A stretch of 8,960 nucleotides of DNA from Pelagibacteraceae bacterium (GTDB lineage Bacteria; Pseudomonadota; Alphaproteobacteria; Pelagibacterales; Pelagibacteraceae): assembly GCA_016764285.1 (NCBI GenBank), contig JAESSC010000115.1:1-8960 (forward strand), given 5' to 3'. The position numbers and the translations under genes were made by a program. Shown here piece by piece: positions 6,065 to 8,960 of this stretch. Every line of letters begins with the position of its first letter. Position 1 is the first letter of the stretch. A model generated the notes under the pieces. The model was not told the DNA's origin. It saw only the letters and a list, made by a program, of their open reading frames with translations, and ran no database searches.

Positions 6065-8960
6065 TTAACCGAACTCCCTCTTTATCTAAAAAAACTGTAT
6101 CTGAAACAGTAACTTCGATAATTTTATTTGGCATAGGTACAAAAAGTTTCTTTCCTTTCAATTTTTTCCCATTTTTTACAACAGCTAAAGCGATTGATTT
6201 GTTTAAATTTGGACTGTAGTAGCTAGAAGTCACGTGACCTAACATATCCATTGGAGGTTTACTTTTTACCTCTTCAACAATTTGTGCTCCTTCCTCTAGA
6301 ATTTCTTTAGGGTCACTTGTAAGAAGTCCAACAAGTTGTTTTCTATTTTCTCTCATAGTATCAGATCGGTACAGTGATCTTTTTCCTATAAAATCATATT
6401 TTTTCTTACTTATGATCCAATCCATTTGTAAATCAACTGGAGTAATTGTGCCGTCTGTTTCTTGTCCTGCAATTATAAAACCTTTTTCAGCTCTTAATAA
6501 GTGCATAGCTTCAGTACCATAAGGAGTTATTCCGAACTCTTTTCCTGCTTCCATGCATTTTTCCCATGTCGCTTGACCATAATTAGATTGTATGTTTATC
6601 TCGTAACTTAATTCACCCGTGAAACTTATTCTCATTACACGACACTTTATGTTATCAATTACACCTTCCTTAAAGCTCATATGAGAAAAATTTTGATCAG
6701 AAAAATCTACGTTTTTGACAACTTTTTCTAATATTTTTTTGCTGTGGGGACCACAAACACTCACAGTAGCAAAATGATCAGTTACAGAAGTTAAATACAC
6801 ATTAAGTTCGGGCCATTCTGTTTGTAAAAAATCTTCTAACTTATTCATTACTGAAGCCGCCCCTCCAGTAGTTGTTGTCATTATATAATGGTTATCACCT
6901 AATCTTGTGGTTACGCCATCATCGTAAACCATACCATCATCATTAAGCATTAGACCATATCTGCATTTGCCTATTGCTAATTTACTCCAGGCATTGGTGT
7001 AAACACGATTTAAAAATTCAGATGTATCGCTACCTTGAATATCAATCTTACCTAATGTTGAAGCATCTAAAATTCCCGCATCGTTTCTTGCTGCCTTTGA
7101 TTCTCTTTGGACGGCTTCATACATGCTTTCGTTCTTATTTGGGTAATACCAAGCTCTTTTCCATTGTCCGACATCTTCAAATTTTGCTCCATGTTTTTCA
7201 TGCCATGTATGAATGGGTGTTTTTCTTACAATATCAAAAAATTGTTTTACGTTTCTTCCAACAATAGCTCCAAAAGTTAATGGGGTATATGGTGGTCGAA
7301 AAGTTGTAGTTCCTAATTCACTCATTTTTGTATTAGTAATTTCAGATACTATTCCCAGTGCGTGCATATTTCCTATTTTCCCTTGGTCGGTAGCCATTCC
7401 TGTTGTCGTATACCGTTTAACATGTTCTATAGATTTATAACCTTCTCTTAAAGCCAACTTAATATCATTTGCAGTTGTGTCATTTTGATAATCTACAAAT
7501 GGTTTGGTTTTTCCTGAAATTTTATCAGAAGGTAAAAGCCATATGTTTTCAAAATTGCCACTCTTGGATTCAGTAATATTATATTGGTTATTGTGTGTTA
7601 AATTTAAAAATTCATTTGTTTTTGTTTGAGTTTCTTCAATAATTTTTTTTAGGCTAAATGTTCCATTACAAGATCCCACAGAAATTTGACTAAGTGATGC
7701 TGATTTTGGGTGGAAATAATATTTTTCTTCGTTAAAAATTAGTCTGCCACCTGATTGAGTAAATAAATGAATAGCAGGAGTATAACCACCAGAAACACAT
7801 AATAAATCACAATTAATTTTCAATTTATTTCTAATTGTACTGCTATTATCGTTTGAAAGTTCCATTACATGAACTTTATTAATTTTTTTGTAACCTTCTG
7901 TGTAAACAATAGTATTTTTCCATAATATTTTTATTCCTAGTTCATTACATTTTTTGGGTAAATCTCCGTCTGACCGTGATCTGATATCGACAATCGCTTC
8001 TATTTTAACACCTTTATTATGTAAGCTTATTGCTGTTTCATATGCATCATCGTTATTTGTAAAAATAACAACATTATTTCCACATTTTACGCCGTAATAA
8101 TTAATGTATTGTCTTACTGCCGAGGACAACATTATACCTGGTCTGTCGTTACAATCGAAAACCATTGGTCTTTCGATTGATCCAGTAGCTAAAATTACTT
8201 TTTTTGCTCTAACTTTCCATAAACGTTGTCTTATTTTTCCTTTTTTTTCTTTTTCGGATAAGTGGTCGGATAAATTTTGCATCATAATTAAATAATTATA
8301 ATTATGATAAGCGGCTACACTAGTTCTATTTAGAATCTTAATATTTTTATTATTTTGTAATTCAGAACAAGTTTTTTTTATCCATTCTAAGGGTTTAAGT
8401 TCATTTATTTTAGTAAGTTCTTCGTCAGCGAATGAAAGATTTCCACCAGAATGGGATCTTTCGTCAACTAAAAGAACTTTCTTTCCAGCTTTTACAGCAA
8501 CTGTTGCAGCAGATAAGCCTGCTGGCCCGGTACCTACAATTAGGACGTCACAATGATAATATTTGTGATCATAAATATCCGGATCATTTTCTGTAGGAGA
8601 TTTACCTAAACCCGCTGCTTTTCTTATAAAATGTTCATATTTTTCCCAAAGATTTGCAGGCCACATAAATGTTTTATAATAAAAACCTGCAGGAATAATA
8701 GGAGAGAACAAATTATTAATCGCTCCTACATCAAAATTTACTGTAGGCCAACAGTTTTGACTTTCAGCATTAAATCCTTCAAAAATTTCAATTTGTGTTG
8801 CCCTTAGGTTTGGATCTGTTTTTCCTTTATCCTTAATAACTTGAACTAGCGCATTTGTTTCTTCGGCTCCAGAACTAAATATTCCTCTAGGTCGATGATA
8901 TTTAAAACTTCTACCGACTAAATGCACTCCATTTGCTAAAAGGGCTGAAGCCAATGTATC
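6057..8960 (-). CDS. soxA: Sarcosine oxidase, alpha subunit (5' partial)
   Basis: SoxA binds NAD+ and tetrahydrofolate in the heterotetrameric enzyme: sarcosine + O2 + THF give glycine, H2O2 and 5,10-methylene-THF; FAD sits in SoxB and FMN at the SoxA/SoxB interface. Numbering here starts from the codon at 8954. Residues 1-60 are the end of a ferredoxin-like domain in which RPRGIFSSGAEETNALV replaces the iron-sulfur cysteines, as usual for SoxA. A Rossmann domain follows, with DVLIVGTGPAGLSAA (136-150) and acidic VDE (163-165), then VILATGSIERP (253-263) and a second nucleotide-binding segment near 293-325. TTGMATDQGKIGNMHALG (517-534) is a family block. From about 560 to the end lies a GcvT-like folate-binding domain, including AARNDAGILDASTLGKIDI and FTGELSYEI, with its C-terminal barrel near 870-955. 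The frame is open to the window edge (D-T before the TTG at 8954), so that TTG is not the start. 967 residues are visible of about 1000. Confidence 0.96.
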   Translation of the reverse strand, partial: DTLASALLANGVHLVGRSFKYHRPRGIFSSGAEETNALVQVIKDKGKTDPNLRATQIEIFEGFNAESQNCWPTVNFDVGAINNLFSPIIPAGFYYKTFMWPANLWEKYEHFIRKAAGLGKSPTENDPDIYDHKYYHCDVLIVGTGPAGLSAATVAVKAGKKVLLVDERSHSGGNLSFADEELTKINELKPLEWIKKTCSELQNNKNIKILNRTSVAAYHNYNYLIMMQNLSDHLSEKEKKGKIRQRLWKVRAKKVILATGSIERPMVFDCNDRPGIMLSSAVRQYINYYGVKCGNNVVIFTNNDDAYETAISLHNKGVKIEAIVDIRSRSDGDLPKKCNELGIKILWKNTIVYTEGYKKINKVHVMELSNDNSSTIRNKLKINCDLLCVSGGYTPAIHLFTQSGGRLIFNEEKYYFHPKSASLSQISVGSCNGTFSLKKIIEETQTKTNEFLNLTHNNQYNITESKSGNFENIWLLPSDKISGKTKPFVDYQNDTTANDIKLALREGYKSIEHVKRYTTTGMATDQGKIGNMHALGIVSEITNTKMSELGTTTFRPPYTPLTFGAIVGRNVKQFFDIVRKTPIHTWHEKHGAKFEDVGQWKRAWYYPNKNESMYEAVQRESKAARNDAGILDASTLGKIDIQGSDTSEFLNRVYTNAWSKLAIGKCRYGLMLNDDGMVYDDGVTTRLGDNHYIMTTTTGGAASVMNKLEDFLQTEWPELNVYLTSVTDHFATVSVCGPHSKKILEKVVKNVDFSDQNFSHMSFKEGVIDNIKCRVMRISFTGELSYEINIQSNYGQATWEKCMEAGKEFGITPYGTEAMHLLRAEKGFIIAGQETDGTITPVDLQMDWIISKKKYDFIGKRSLYRSDTMRENRKQLVGLLTSDPKEILEEGAQIVEEVKSKPPMDMLGHVTSSYYSPNLNKSIALAVVKNGKKLKGKKLFVPMPNKIIEVTVSDTVFLDKEGVRLNA
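6074..6081 (-). promoter_or_regulatory. Ribosome binding site of soxG
   Basis: On the minus strand AGAGGGAG lies 9 nt before the soxG ATG (6064-6062), inside the last codons of soxA. It is the best Shine-Dalgarno match seen at any start in this window and fixes the soxG start. Confidence 0.6.

Noticed and set aside
6974..8295. + strand open frames at 6974-7267, 7213-7440 and 8104-8295
   Set aside because: They lie opposite conserved parts of soxA, have no domain signal, and the first two overlap each other in different frames.
8952..8954. TTG as the start of soxA
   Set aside because: The frame continues to the edge with D-T, and the following residues belong inside the ferredoxin-like domain of SoxA, so the gene is cut by the window.

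Overview
The window is strongly A+T-rich and almost entirely coding: seven protein genes, with no intergenic gap longer than 17 nt. The gene content, the A/T-biased codon use, the compact layout and the heterotetrameric sarcosine oxidase genes suggest a marine alphaproteobacterium with a streamlined genome, most likely of the Pelagibacterales (SAR11) type. This placement is inferred from style and protein similarity and was not tested by a search.

Left part, + strand (2-5503). Five genes run head to tail: gatA (5' end lies left of the window), gatB, a family-3 class I O-methyltransferase, trhO (rhodanese-domain tRNA U34 hydroxylase) and a MATE-family transporter. Junctions are a 1-nt overlap, a 2-nt gap, a 0-nt gap and a 17-nt gap, so at least gatA to trhO looks like one operon. 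GatA and GatB are subunits of the tRNA-dependent amidotransferase that makes Gln-tRNA and/or Asn-tRNA. TrhO converts wobble uridine 34 of certain tRNAs to 5-hydroxyuridine. The methyltransferase abutting trhO belongs to the same broad family and has the same size as Bacillus TrmR, which methylates that hydroxyuridine to 5-methoxyuridine. The pair may therefore be a complete two-step wobble-modification cassette. This is the most interesting point in the window.

Right part, - strand (5495-8960). soxA and soxG encode the alpha and gamma subunits of heterotetrameric sarcosine oxidase. They overlap by 8 nt, and soxA runs off the right edge. soxB and soxD would be expected further right if the usual soxBDAG order holds. 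The enzyme demethylates sarcosine to glycine and passes the methyl carbon to tetrahydrofolate, the last step of glycine betaine catabolism.

The two transcription units converge. The MATE and soxG reading frames overlap tail to tail by 9 nt, and no clear terminator hairpin is visible between them. I saw no RNA genes, mobile elements, CRISPR arrays or large repeats. No stretch over 300 bases lacks a gene.
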